In this document: one piece after another, positions 41,702 to 50,174 of the stretch
Numbering within the stretch: the stretch's first letter is position 1
Layout of the letters: each line of letters opens with the position of its first letter
Origin: Gemmatimonadota bacterium
GTDB lineage: Bacteria; Gemmatimonadota; Gemmatimonadetes; Gemmatimonadales; Gemmatimonadaceae
Reading direction: 5' to 3'
Assembly: GCA_031127075.1 (NCBI GenBank)
Contig: JARIFA010000003.1
Location: 1 to 64,000 of the forward strand
Length of the DNA: 64,000 nucleotides
Notes under the pieces: model-generated
What the model was told of the DNA's origin: nothing
Seen by the model: only the letters and a program-made list of their open reading frames with translations
The model's database searches: none
Translations under genes and position numbers: made by a program

Positions 41702-42487
41702 ATGCGGCTCACTGCGTACCGCGTCGCGGTCGTCACCCTCCTCGTCGGCTCGACGGCGTGCCGGGCGCCCGGCGTCGCCACGGGACCGCGTCCGCTGCCC
41801 GCCCCGGCCGCCCCCGCACGCGGTGTCGGAACCGTCGACGCGACCGTACCAACCGAGGTCGCCGCCAGCGACACTCTCACCGGCTTCCCTGAGACCCCGG
41901 TGGTCCCGACCGTCGGCCCCTCCAGCGCCGCCGCGATCGCAGACGCCGTCGCCGATTCCATCCGGCATCCGTACACGACCGCCGACGTTGCGTTCATGTC
42001 GGGGATGATCGGCCATCACGCGCAGGCCATCGCGATGGCGCGTCTCGCCCCGGAGCGGGCGGGGACGGAGGCCATCCGCACCCTCGCCGCCCGCATCATC
42101 AATGCGCAGGTCGACGAGATCCGCACGATGCAGAGCTGGCTCGCCGACCGCCGACAGCCGGTGCCCCCCGCCAATCCGAACGGGATGACGCACGAGATGG
42201 GGGGGATGACCCACACGATGTTGATGCCGGGGATGCTCACGCCCGCGCAGGTGGCGGAGCTCGCCCGCAGTCGCGGCGCCGACTTCGACGAGCGGTTCCT
42301 CCGCTTCATGATCCAACATCACCGCGGCGCCACCGCGATGGTGCGGCAACTCTTCTCCGCCCCCGGGGCCGGCGAGGACGAGCTGGTGTTCAAGTTCGCC
42401 TCCGACGTCAATGTGGATCAGTCCACGGAGATCGCGCGGATGGAGCAGATGCTGGTCGCCGTCGTCCTGCAGCGCGGCCTCCCGTGA
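41702..42487 (+). CDS. DUF305 (ferritin-like, di-His) lipoprotein
   Basis: 261 residues with a lipobox STAC near residue 20. Two DUF305-type halves are visible: DVAFMSGMIGHHAQAIAMA and, further on, DERFLRFMIQHHRGATAMV, each with the family's HH pair. A Met/His-rich segment between them (MTHEMGGMTHTMLMPGM) resembles copper-binding loops. DUF305 proteins are exported and often sit near copper genes; none is nearby. TAGAAT (41656-41661) and TATGAT (41670-41675) upstream are possible -10 boxes. It shares a 184-bp divergent region with the GH operon. Confidence 0.87.
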   Translation: MRLTAYRVAVVTLLVGSTACRAPGVATGPRPLPAPAAPARGVGTVDATVPTEVAASDTLTGFPETPVVPTVGPSSAAAIADAVADSIRHPYTTADVAFMSGMIGHHAQAIAMARLAPERAGTEAIRTLAARIINAQVDEIRTMQSWLADRRQPVPPANPNGMTHEMGGMTHTMLMPGMLTPAQVAELARSRGADFDERFLRFMIQHHRGATAMVRQLFSAPGAGEDELVFKFASDVNVDQSTEIARMEQMLVAVVLQRGLP

Positions 42488-42503
42488 GCCGCGGCCGGAT
42501 GCC

Positions 42504-42536
42504 CCTTCACCGTTTCACCCGTTTCACCCGTTCCCC
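42504..42536 (+). repeat. Short 9-bp tandem repeat
   Basis: GTTTCACCC occurs twice in tandem at 42512-42520 and 42521-42529, flanked by partial copies. It lies in the 68-bp gap between the DUF305 and LVIVD lipoprotein genes. No function is evident. Confidence 0.6.
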
Positions 42537-42555
42537 TCGTCCAGGAGTGTCGGAA

Positions 42556-44526
42556 ATGTCGTTCTCGCTCTCCCACCGCTTGCGCGGTGGCCTTCTTCTC
42601 GGGCTCGGTGTTGCCCTCGGGGCCTGCGCCCCCGGTGGCGCCCCGACCCCTGCTGCGGCCCCCTCGCCCGATCCGCGCGTCGGGCTGCGCGCCGGTCTCT
42701 TCAACGCGGCGGAGGCCGCGTGGAACCTGCGGGTGGTGTCGAAGACGCCGTCGCCGGCGCCCTTCGCCGGCGAGACGAACTCCGACCTCGCCTTCACCGG
42801 CAAGTACGCCATCCAGGGCAACTACGCCGGCTACCAGGTGTGGGACCTGTCCAACCCCGCCCAGCCGGTCCTCGCGGCCTCGCTGCACTGCCCGGCGTCG
42901 CAGAGCGACGTATCGGTGTACGGCAACCTCCTCTTCGTCTCCGGCGAGGGGCTCTCGGGCCGTCTCGACTGCGGCACGCAGGGCGTTCGGGACACCGTGA
43001 GCAACATCCGGCTCCGTGGCCTCCGCATCTTCGACATCACGGACATCAAAAACCCGAAGAACGTCGCGAACGTGCAGACCTGCCGCGGGTCGCACACGCA
43101 CACCGTGCTCGAGGACCCGAAGGACAAGGAGAACGTCTACGTCTACATCTCCGGCTCCGCGGGGATCCGCTCGCCGAACGAGCTCCCCGGCTGCGTGCGT
43201 GAGACGCCCGATGTGAACGCGAACTCGGCGCTCTTCCGCATCGAGGTCATCAAGATCCCGCTCGCGAACCCGGAGCGCGCCGCGATCGTGAGCTCGCCGC
43301 GCATCTTCAACGATCTCGTCGCGCCGCCGCGGCACGGCGAGGCGCCGGAGGACCGCGCCAACGCCGAGCGGATGATGGCGGCCGCCAAGGCGTCGGGGGC
43401 GTTCATGCTCGAGATCGAGGGCACGACGATGATCGCCCCGCCGCAGTTCACGCGCCCGTTGCTCGACAGCATCGTGCGTGCCCGCGGTGGGTCCGGCGCC
43501 GCGACGAGCCAAGACAGCGCCGCGCTCCGCGCCAACATCAATGACATCGTCGGGCGGATGGTCGGGATCACCCCGGCGCGCCGCAACGGCCCGCGCCCCG
43601 GCCCGACCCAGTGCCACGACATCACAGTCTACCCGGCGATCGGTCTCGCGGGCGGCGCCTGCGAGGGGTATGGTCTCCTGCTAGACATCACCGACCCGGT
43701 GAACCCGCGCCGCATCGGCGCCGTCGCCGACTCGAACTTCTCGTACTGGCACTCGGCGACCTTCAACAACGACGGGACGAAGATCCTCTTCACCGACGAA
43801 TGGGGCGGCGGCGGCGGCCCGAAGTGCCGGGCCAGCGACCCGATGGCCTGGGGCGCTGACGCGATCTTCACGCTCGAGAACCGCACGATGACGTTCCAGA
43901 GCTACTACAAGCTGCCCGCCGCGCAGACCTCGATGGAGAACTGCGTCGCGCACAACGGGAAGCTCATCCCGATCCCCGGCCGCGACATCATGGTGCAGTC
44001 GTGGTATCAGGGCGGCATCTCCGTCTTCGACTGGACCGACGCCGCGCGCCCGGTCGAGATCGCCTTCCACGACCGCGGGCCGGTCGACTCCACCCGGATG
44101 GTGAGCGCCGGCTCCTGGTCGGTGTACTGGTACAACGGCCTCATCGTGAGCTCCGAGATCGCGCGTGGCCTCGACATCTTCGAGCTCACCCCGAGCGCGT
44201 ATCTCACCAAGAACGAGATCGACGCGGCCAACACCGTGCGGTTCGCGCAGCTGAACCCGCAGGGCCAGCCGCAGATCGTCTGGCCGCCGAGCTTCGCGCT
44301 CAGCCGGGCCTACGTCGACCAGCTCGAGCGGTCGAGCGGGCTCCCGGCGCGTCGCATCGCGGACGTCCGGGCGAAGCTCGCCGCCGCCGAGGGGATGAGC
44401 GGCACGGCGCGGAGTGCGGCGCTGCACGCCCTCGGGGGGTCGCTCGACGCTGAGACCGGGTCGAGTGACGCGGCGAAGGTGAAGCGCCTCGCCGGGTCGG
44501 TCCACGCGCTCGCCTCGGCGAACTGA
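42556..44526 (+). CDS. LVIVD-repeat beta-propeller lipoprotein
   Basis: 656 residues from the ATG at 42556; AGGAG at 42543-42547 is 8 bases upstream. The lipobox is LGAC near residue 24. LVIVD-type blades are seen as YQVWDLSNPAQPVLAA, LRIFDITDIKNPKNVA, LLLDITDPVNPRRIG and ISVFDWTDAARPVEIAF. Conserved His residues accompany several (SHTHTVLED, SYWHSATFN, ENCVAHNG). The last ~80 residues are helical. It is probably a surface-exposed binding protein, related to the propeller of the protein at 10964-13003. The aminotransferase gene begins 2 bp after its stop. Confidence 0.83.
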   Translation: MSFSLSHRLRGGLLLGLGVALGACAPGGAPTPAAAPSPDPRVGLRAGLFNAAEAAWNLRVVSKTPSPAPFAGETNSDLAFTGKYAIQGNYAGYQVWDLSNPAQPVLAASLHCPASQSDVSVYGNLLFVSGEGLSGRLDCGTQGVRDTVSNIRLRGLRIFDITDIKNPKNVANVQTCRGSHTHTVLEDPKDKENVYVYISGSAGIRSPNELPGCVRETPDVNANSALFRIEVIKIPLANPERAAIVSSPRIFNDLVAPPRHGEAPEDRANAERMMAAAKASGAFMLEIEGTTMIAPPQFTRPLLDSIVRARGGSGAATSQDSAALRANINDIVGRMVGITPARRNGPRPGPTQCHDITVYPAIGLAGGACEGYGLLLDITDPVNPRRIGAVADSNFSYWHSATFNNDGTKILFTDEWGGGGGPKCRASDPMAWGADAIFTLENRTMTFQSYYKLPAAQTSMENCVAHNGKLIPIPGRDIMVQSWYQGGISVFDWTDAARPVEIAFHDRGPVDSTRMVSAGSWSVYWYNGLIVSSEIARGLDIFELTPSAYLTKNEIDAANTVRFAQLNPQGQPQIVWPPSFALSRAYVDQLERSSGLPARRIADVRAKLAAAEGMSGTARSAALHALGGSLDAETGSSDAAKVKRLAGSVHALASAN

Positions 44527-44528
44527 CG

Positions 44529-45791
44529 ATGGATAAGCGCGAGTTCCTCCGCACCATCGGGGGGGGCTCGCTCGGGCTCCTGATGGCGCCCGACCTGTGG
44601 GACCGGGTGGCGGGCATTTCGCCCGCCACCCTCGCCGCGGATGACCCGTTCTGGGACGGCATCCGCGCGAGCTACCGGCTCACGCCCGAGTATATCAACC
44701 TCGAGAGCGGGTATTTCTCGATGCAGGCGGAGCCGGTGCTCGAGGCGTTCGTGGGCCGCGTCCGGCGGCTGAACCTCGAGCACTCGCGGTACATGCGCAC
44801 GGTGATGCGCGCCGACAAGGCGCGCGTCGCGGCGAAGCTCGCGGCGATGGCGGGATGCGGCGCCGACGAGCTCATCATCACCCGCAACACTACCGAAGGG
44901 TTGGACACCGTGATCGCCGGCCACGACTGGCAGGCTGGGGACGAGGCGGTGATGGCCTCGCACGACTACGGGGCGATGCTGGACCAGTTCACGCTCATGG
45001 CGCGTCGCCACGGGATCGTGAACCGCGTGGTCCAGATCCCCTTGCACCCACGCTCGGATGACGACGTGGTGGAGGCCTACGCTGCGGCGATCACGCCGCG
45101 AACACGGCTCCTCATGATCTGCCACATCGTCAACCTGACGGGGCAGGTGCTCCCGGTCCGGAAGGTGGCCGAGATGGCGCATGCGCGCGGCGTGGCAGTC
45201 TTAGTGGATGGGGCGCACGCCTTCGCGCAGCTCGACTATCGGATCCCCGACCTCGGGGCGGACTATTACGCCGCGTCGTTGCATAAGTGGCTCGGGGCGC
45301 CCCTCGGGGCGGGACTGCTCTACGTGCGGAAGGACCGCGTGAAGGCCCTCTGGCCGATGTTCGGGGACGAGGGGTTCGCGGACGACGATATCCGGAAGCT
45401 CAACCACACGGGGACCCATCCCTGCCACACTGACCTCGGCATCGAGGATGCGATCGCCTTCCACGAGCGCGTCGGGCTCGCGCGAAAGGAGGCGCGGCTC
45501 CGGTACCTGCAGGCGTACTGGACGGCGCAGGTGCGGGGGCGGCCACGGATCGTGTTGAACACGCCGGCGGATCCGGCTCGAACCTGCGCCATCGCCAACG
45601 TGGGAGTCGAGGGGGTGACGCCGGGGGAGCTGGCGCGGCGCCTCCTCGAGGAGCATCGCATCTGGACCGTGGCGATCGACCGGCCCGAGGCGGGGATTCG
45701 GGGGGTTCGCATCACCCCGCACCTGTTCACGACGACCGCGGAGCTCGATTCGCTGGTGGGGGCGCTCGGGGCGATCGCGGGGCGCGCGTGA
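44529..45791 (+). CDS. Class V aminotransferase, isopenicillin-N-epimerase-like, possibly exported
   Basis: 420 residues. A Tat-like start (DKREFLRTIGGGSLGLLMA, with Lys-Arg instead of Arg-Arg) precedes the PLP fold. The Schiff-base lysine is in SLHKWLGAP. NTTEGLDTVI binds the cofactor phosphate, and VDGAHAFAQLD carries the Asp and His that contact the ring. The group (CefD/NifS-like) includes epimerases and desulfurases, and the substrate cannot be told. It is co-transcribed with the LVIVD lipoprotein and ends at a hairpin. Confidence 0.87.
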   Translation: MDKREFLRTIGGGSLGLLMAPDLWDRVAGISPATLAADDPFWDGIRASYRLTPEYINLESGYFSMQAEPVLEAFVGRVRRLNLEHSRYMRTVMRADKARVAAKLAAMAGCGADELIITRNTTEGLDTVIAGHDWQAGDEAVMASHDYGAMLDQFTLMARRHGIVNRVVQIPLHPRSDDDVVEAYAAAITPRTRLLMICHIVNLTGQVLPVRKVAEMAHARGVAVLVDGAHAFAQLDYRIPDLGADYYAASLHKWLGAPLGAGLLYVRKDRVKALWPMFGDEGFADDDIRKLNHTGTHPCHTDLGIEDAIAFHERVGLARKEARLRYLQAYWTAQVRGRPRIVLNTPADPARTCAIANVGVEGVTPGELARRLLEEHRIWTVAIDRPEAGIRGVRITPHLFTTTAELDSLVGALGAIAGRA

Positions 45792-45802
45792 CAGGTTGGA
45801 CA

Positions 45803-45829
45803 CCCGGTCCGAGCGATGCTCGGGCCGGG
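45803..45829. terminator. Bidirectional hairpin between convergent genes
   Basis: A 12-bp stem (45803-45814 with 45818-45829, one G-T wobble) with a 3-base loop occupies most of the 44-bp gap between two convergent stops. Confidence 0.6.
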
Positions 45830-45835
45830 CCGTTG

Positions 45836-48526
45836 TCACGGCGCCAACAGGAACCGCAGCGGCGTCTCCACCCGCTGCCGCCAAGCGCGCTCCGTGTGGT
45901 CCGCGCCCTCGAATAGCCGCGTCTGGAGTCGCGGAGCGGTGTACCCCTTCGCGCGGAAGACCGCCTCGGCCTTCGTCTGCAATTCGCCGTACGTGGCGTC
46001 CAATGACAGCGTCCCCCGGTCGAGATAGACGCGATGCGTCGCGGGGTCGGGCAGCTCTTGCCCGAGGTAGTCGATCAGCGCCCCTTCGCCGGCGGGCCAA
46101 TGCGTCGACAGCGCCGCCGCCGCGCCGAACACCTCGGGATACTCGGTCAGTCCGTAGAGGGAGATCACGCCCCCCATGCTCGATCCCATCAGCATCGTGT
46201 CGTCGCGGCCTGGGCGAGTCCGGAAGGTGCGGTCGATGTACGGCTTCAGTTCCATCACAAGGAACCGAAGATAGGCGTCGCCCAGCGGTCGGCCGGTGAT
46301 CGGTGGTAGCTCCGAGCCCATACTGAAAGCGCTGTCGGTCGCCGGAATCGCCTTGGTGGCCATGTACTCCTGCTGGCGACGCGACGAACTCCAGACGGCG
46401 ACCACGATCGCCGGCCGCACCTGACGCTCCGCGATGAGGCGGCCCAACGATTCATCCACGGCCCAGTCGACCCCGCTGGAGGCGGCGGCGGGGTCGAAGA
46501 CGTTCTGACCATCCTGAAGGTAGATGACCGGGTAGCGCGCGGCGGTGTCGCGCCCGTAGCCGGGTGGAAGCCAGACCTCCACATGACGTGACGAGACGTT
46601 CCGCGATGGGAATGCGCGAATCACCCGCCGGTCCCCGCTGACGCCGAGCGCTGGGCCCGGCACCTCACGGGCCGTGATGGGGAAGACGCACCCGGCCCGG
46701 CGCGGCAGCGCCACTACCACGGCATCGCCCTGAGGCTCCGGAGTGGCGCAGATCCCGAGGAGGTCCGCACCGGCGAGGCCGAGCGGGATCCGTAGCGTCG
46801 CGACGGCGGTGTCGTTGTTGATCGCCACCAGGGTGTTGCCGCGACGGTAGACCCACGCCTGTTCGGTCAGGAGGAGGGTCTCCGTTGCCTCGCCACGGAG
46901 GTCGGCCCGGTCGCCCCGGAGCTTCGTCAGGGCCTGCAGATGCGAAAAGAGCTGGTCCTCGTCCGGCGTGCGCCCGGTCGGTTCGAAGGCGTTCCGCGGA
47001 TCATCCGCCCAGCCGCCCGGGAAGTCACGTCGATTGTCCGGTTCGCTGCCGCCGGGCATCCCGATCTCATCGCCGTAGTAGATCAGCGGGGTGCCTCGAG
47101 TCGTCATCAGGACGGTCCACGCGAGCTTCAGCCCGTCGAGGGTGGCCCGGGGATCGCCGGTGAAGCGTGGGACGTTGTGGAGGCCGAGGAAGGTGACCAG
47201 TGCCGCCGGGTCTTTATAGAGGCGGTCGCGGGCGAGCATTTGCGCCACGCCACGGATCGAGCCGCCTTCCTGGAAGGCCGACCGAAGCGAATAGAACAGC
47301 GGGAAATCGAAGAGGGCGTCCACCCCGGTGTCGACCCCGTCGAACTGGGGCACGCCCCCCTGGAAGAAGGCGGTCATCGTCGGGTCGCCGTCGACAACTT
47401 CGCCGACCACCTTGAGCGTCGGGAATTCTCGCTTGATCGCCTTCGTCCACTCGCGCCAGAAGGTGCGCGGCACGTAGGGCCACGTGTCCTGTCGGATGCC
47501 GTCGAGGCCGGTCACCCCGACCCACCAGAGGGTATTCTGAATCAGGTACTGCCGGACCTCTGGATCGTCTTGGTTGAGGTCAGGCAGGACGTCGATGAGC
47601 CAGCCGTCAAGCGTCCCCTCTCGCATCCGCGCCGAGGCGTTCGGGTCGGTGAGGGTCCAGGTCTGCCACACGTTGGCGAGATGGCGCTCGGCGGTGCCGT
47701 GGAACCAGGTCGGCGTCGGCGGGTCGGCGACCCACGGGTGGTACGGCCCCGTGTGATTCGCGACCATGTCCATCACGACTTTGAGCCCCTTCGCGTGGGC
47801 GGAATCGACGAGCGCGCGGTAGCCGCCGAGCGAGCCGAGATGTTCGTCGACCTCGTAGAAATCGACGGCGCCGTAACCGTGGTAGTCGGTGATCGGCTGT
47901 CCGTCGTACGTCTCCTTGCGATTGAGCCCGTCGTGGCTGTCGTAGACGGGGTTCATCCAGAGCGTGGTGACCCCGAGGTCCTTGAGGTAGCCGAGGTGTT
48001 GCTGGACGCCGGCGAGATCGCCGCCGTGGTAGTAACGGCCCTTCGAACGATCGAGGAGGCCGGCGCCACCGGGGTCGTCATTCGACGGGTCGCCGTTCGC
48101 GAAGCGGTCGGGCATCAGCAGGTACATCACGTCGTTCCGGTCGAAGCCGCGGAAGCGGCCGGTCCGGACGAGCGGGGGCAGGACCTCGAACGTCGCGCTG
48201 TCGCGGCCCGCGCTCGTCACGACGGCGAGCGCGTACCGACCGGGCTTCACCGTCGGGCCACCCGGGAGGGTGACGTCCGTGAAGAGGGTGGTCCCCGTCT
48301 CGCTGATCTTCACGTTGGTGCACCGCAGGGCGCCGCACTCGAGCCGGGCTCCGCCGAAATGTTTCCCGCGCATCATCACCCGCACGGGATTGACCGTGGA
48401 GCCCTGCCACCAACTCGGCGGGTCGGTCTGCAGGACCTCGGGCGCCTGGGCGAGGAGCGGCGCCCCGACACTCAGGAGTGCCGAGAGGGCAAGCAGGCGA
48501 CGGAGCAGAGCCTGCGGAACGGTCAT
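45836..48526 (-). CDS. Exported GH13 amylase-type domain fused to an esterase (EstD/CE1-like) domain, catalytic Asp replaced
   Basis: 896 residues with a signal peptide ending at LLAQ. Residues ~30-117 are an Ig-like N domain of the cyclomaltodextrinase/neopullulanase type. Residues ~130-620 are the GH13 barrel: DMVANH (region I), GIRQDTW with nucleophile D347, and VVGEV with acid/base E376. The fourth region reads LHNVPRF, with N451 where the third catalytic residue Asp should be (codon AAC). Residues ~640-896 are a PF00756-type esterase with YLQDGQNVFD, GSSMGG (nucleophile Ser) and the C-terminal His in GADHTER. It may handle an acylated or branched alpha-glucan outside the cytoplasm. It lies 181 bp after malQ and has its own leader. 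Confidence 0.85.
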   Translation of the reverse strand: MTVPQALLRRLLALSALLSVGAPLLAQAPEVLQTDPPSWWQGSTVNPVRVMMRGKHFGGARLECGALRCTNVKISETGTTLFTDVTLPGGPTVKPGRYALAVVTSAGRDSATFEVLPPLVRTGRFRGFDRNDVMYLLMPDRFANGDPSNDDPGGAGLLDRSKGRYYHGGDLAGVQQHLGYLKDLGVTTLWMNPVYDSHDGLNRKETYDGQPITDYHGYGAVDFYEVDEHLGSLGGYRALVDSAHAKGLKVVMDMVANHTGPYHPWVADPPTPTWFHGTAERHLANVWQTWTLTDPNASARMREGTLDGWLIDVLPDLNQDDPEVRQYLIQNTLWWVGVTGLDGIRQDTWPYVPRTFWREWTKAIKREFPTLKVVGEVVDGDPTMTAFFQGGVPQFDGVDTGVDALFDFPLFYSLRSAFQEGGSIRGVAQMLARDRLYKDPAALVTFLGLHNVPRFTGDPRATLDGLKLAWTVLMTTRGTPLIYYGDEIGMPGGSEPDNRRDFPGGWADDPRNAFEPTGRTPDEDQLFSHLQALTKLRGDRADLRGEATETLLLTEQAWVYRRGNTLVAINNDTAVATLRIPLGLAGADLLGICATPEPQGDAVVVALPRRAGCVFPITAREVPGPALGVSGDRRVIRAFPSRNVSSRHVEVWLPPGYGRDTAARYPVIYLQDGQNVFDPAAASSGVDWAVDESLGRLIAERQVRPAIVVAVWSSSRRQQEYMATKAIPATDSAFSMGSELPPITGRPLGDAYLRFLVMELKPYIDRTFRTRPGRDDTMLMGSSMGGVISLYGLTEYPEVFGAAAALSTHWPAGEGALIDYLGQELPDPATHRVYLDRGTLSLDATYGELQTKAEAVFRAKGYTAPRLQTRLFEGADHTERAWRQRVETPLRFLLAP

Positions 48527-48595
48527 CTGGCGGCGTCGGTGCGGTCGACGAGCACGGCGGTGGGTGCGAAAGCGAGCACGAGAGATAGTCTAGTC

Positions 48596-48605
48596 GAAAC
48601 GATTC
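48596..48605. promoter_or_regulatory. LacI-type operator candidate
   Basis: GAAACGATTC, a near-palindrome around a central CG as in LacI/CcpA-family operators, lies 70 bp upstream of the GH13-esterase start. No LacI-family gene is in the window, so the assignment is tentative. Confidence 0.3.
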
Positions 48606-48707
48606 CCGTACGCCGGCCGTTCCCGAGGGCGGCGCTCCGGAGCGTCATCCGCGCGAGTAATCCCAGGGCGGACGCGGCCGAGATGGATGTCACAAAGCAA
48701 CGCCCCC

Positions 48708-50174
48708 CTAGCGCTGATACAGATGAACGAGCTCGCGGAGACGGTCGGCGATGGCTGGTGTCACCTGATCCCACGAGAACCGGAACTGCCAGTTCCCCTC
48801 GGGGCGGCCGGGGCGGTTCATCCGGGCCTCGCTGCCGAGGCCGAGGAGGTCCTGCATCGGGAAGAGCGCCGTGTCGGCCACCGACGCGAGGGCCTCGCGG
48901 ATGAAGCGCCAGTGCACGTCGGTGCCGTCCCAGCCGAGGTAGCGCATCGCGAAGGCCTTCTCGCGCTGGACCTCCTCTGGGGTGCGGGTGGAGTCGCCGC
49001 CCCCGGTGGAGGCCCACCAGCCGACCATCGTGTCGTTGTCATGCGTACCGGTGTAGACGACGCGCTCGCGCGGATAGGTATGCGGCTGGAAATCATTCGC
49101 GCTGCCGTCGGTGCTGAAGGCGAACTGGAGGATGCTCATCCCGGGATACGCGTAGCGTTCGCGGAGGGCCTCCACCGCCGGCGTGATCACCCCGAGGTTC
49201 TCGGCGATGATCGGCACCGGGCCGAGGGCATCGGTGATCGCGTCGAAGAGCGCGTCGCCCGGCGCCTTCACCCAGCGGCCGTTCACTGCCGTCGTATCGT
49301 CGCCCGGGACCTCCCAGAACGACTCGAACCCCCGGAAATGGTCGATGCGGACGACGTCGAAGTTTGCGAACATCGCGCGCATCCGGCGGATCCACCAGCG
49401 GAACCCGTCGGCTTCCATCCGGTCCCACGCGTAGATGGGGTTTCCCCAGCGCTGGCCCGTGGCGCTGAAGTAGTCGGGGGGGACCCCCGCTTGCACGGCC
49501 GGGCGACCATCGGATCGGAGCCGGAACTGCTCGGGATTCGCCCAGACGTCCGCGGAGTCATGCGCGACGTAGATGGGGAGGTCGCCGATGAGCTGGATGC
49601 CGCGGCGGTTGGCCTCCCCCTTGAGGGCGCGGAACTGGAGGAAGAACAGGTGCTGCACCCGCCGGTGGTGCTCGATGTCATCGGCGAGGCGCGCCCGCGC
49701 AGCCGCGAGGGCCTCCGGCTGTCGCTGCGCCAGCGCGGGCTCCCAGTCGGTCCAGGCGACACCGCCGTGGGCCGTCTTGAGCGCCATGAAGAGCGCGAAA
49801 TCGTCAAGCCACCACGCCTCCGCCTCGTAGAAGGCGCGAGCGGCGGCGTCGTCGGGCATCGCGCGCGTGTACTCGCGCAGCATCGCCTGCTTCGTCGGGA
49901 TCACGCGCCCGAAGTCGACGGTGTGCGCCGGGAAGGTCGCGTCGCTCTCGCCAACGTGGACCAACAGCGGATTCCCCGCGAAGGCGCTGAAGCACTGGTA
50001 CGGGGAATCACCATAGCCCGTGGGCCCGATCGGGAGCATCTGCCAGTAGCGCATCCCCGTGTACTGCAGGAGATCGAGGAAGCGGTAGCTGTCGAGTCCG
50101 AGGTCGCCGATCCCGCAGGGCCCGGGGAGCGAGGTGGGATGGAGGAGGACGCCGCCGGCGCGGGGGAGTCGCAT
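48708..50174 (-). CDS. malQ: 4-alpha-glucanotransferase (GH77)
   Basis: 488 residues from the ATG at 50174, which shares a base with the stop of glgX (TGATG). It starts with the family's RLPRAGGVLLHPTSLPGPCG signature. The GH77 active-site regions follow: VRIDHFRGFESFW (nucleophile Asp), IIAENLG (acid/base Glu) and TGTHDNDTMVGW (transition-state Asp). It transfers maltooligosaccharide segments between glucans in the cytoplasm. It is the last gene of the glycogen operon and recycles the short glucans left by GlgX and GlgP. Confidence 0.95.
   Translation of the reverse strand: MRLPRAGGVLLHPTSLPGPCGIGDLGLDSYRFLDLLQYTGMRYWQMLPIGPTGYGDSPYQCFSAFAGNPLLVHVGESDATFPAHTVDFGRVIPTKQAMLREYTRAMPDDAAARAFYEAEAWWLDDFALFMALKTAHGGVAWTDWEPALAQRQPEALAAARARLADDIEHHRRVQHLFFLQFRALKGEANRRGIQLIGDLPIYVAHDSADVWANPEQFRLRSDGRPAVQAGVPPDYFSATGQRWGNPIYAWDRMEADGFRWWIRRMRAMFANFDVVRIDHFRGFESFWEVPGDDTTAVNGRWVKAPGDALFDAITDALGPVPIIAENLGVITPAVEALRERYAYPGMSILQFAFSTDGSANDFQPHTYPRERVVYTGTHDNDTMVGWWASTGGGDSTRTPEEVQREKAFAMRYLGWDGTDVHWRFIREALASVADTALFPMQDLLGLGSEARMNRPGRPEGNWQFRFSWDQVTPAIADRLRELVHLYQR

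Noticed and set aside
44529-44600. Canonical twin-arginine signal on the class V aminotransferase
   Set aside because: The motif is Lys-Arg and the hydrophobic part is short, so it is noted only as Tat-like and export is left open.
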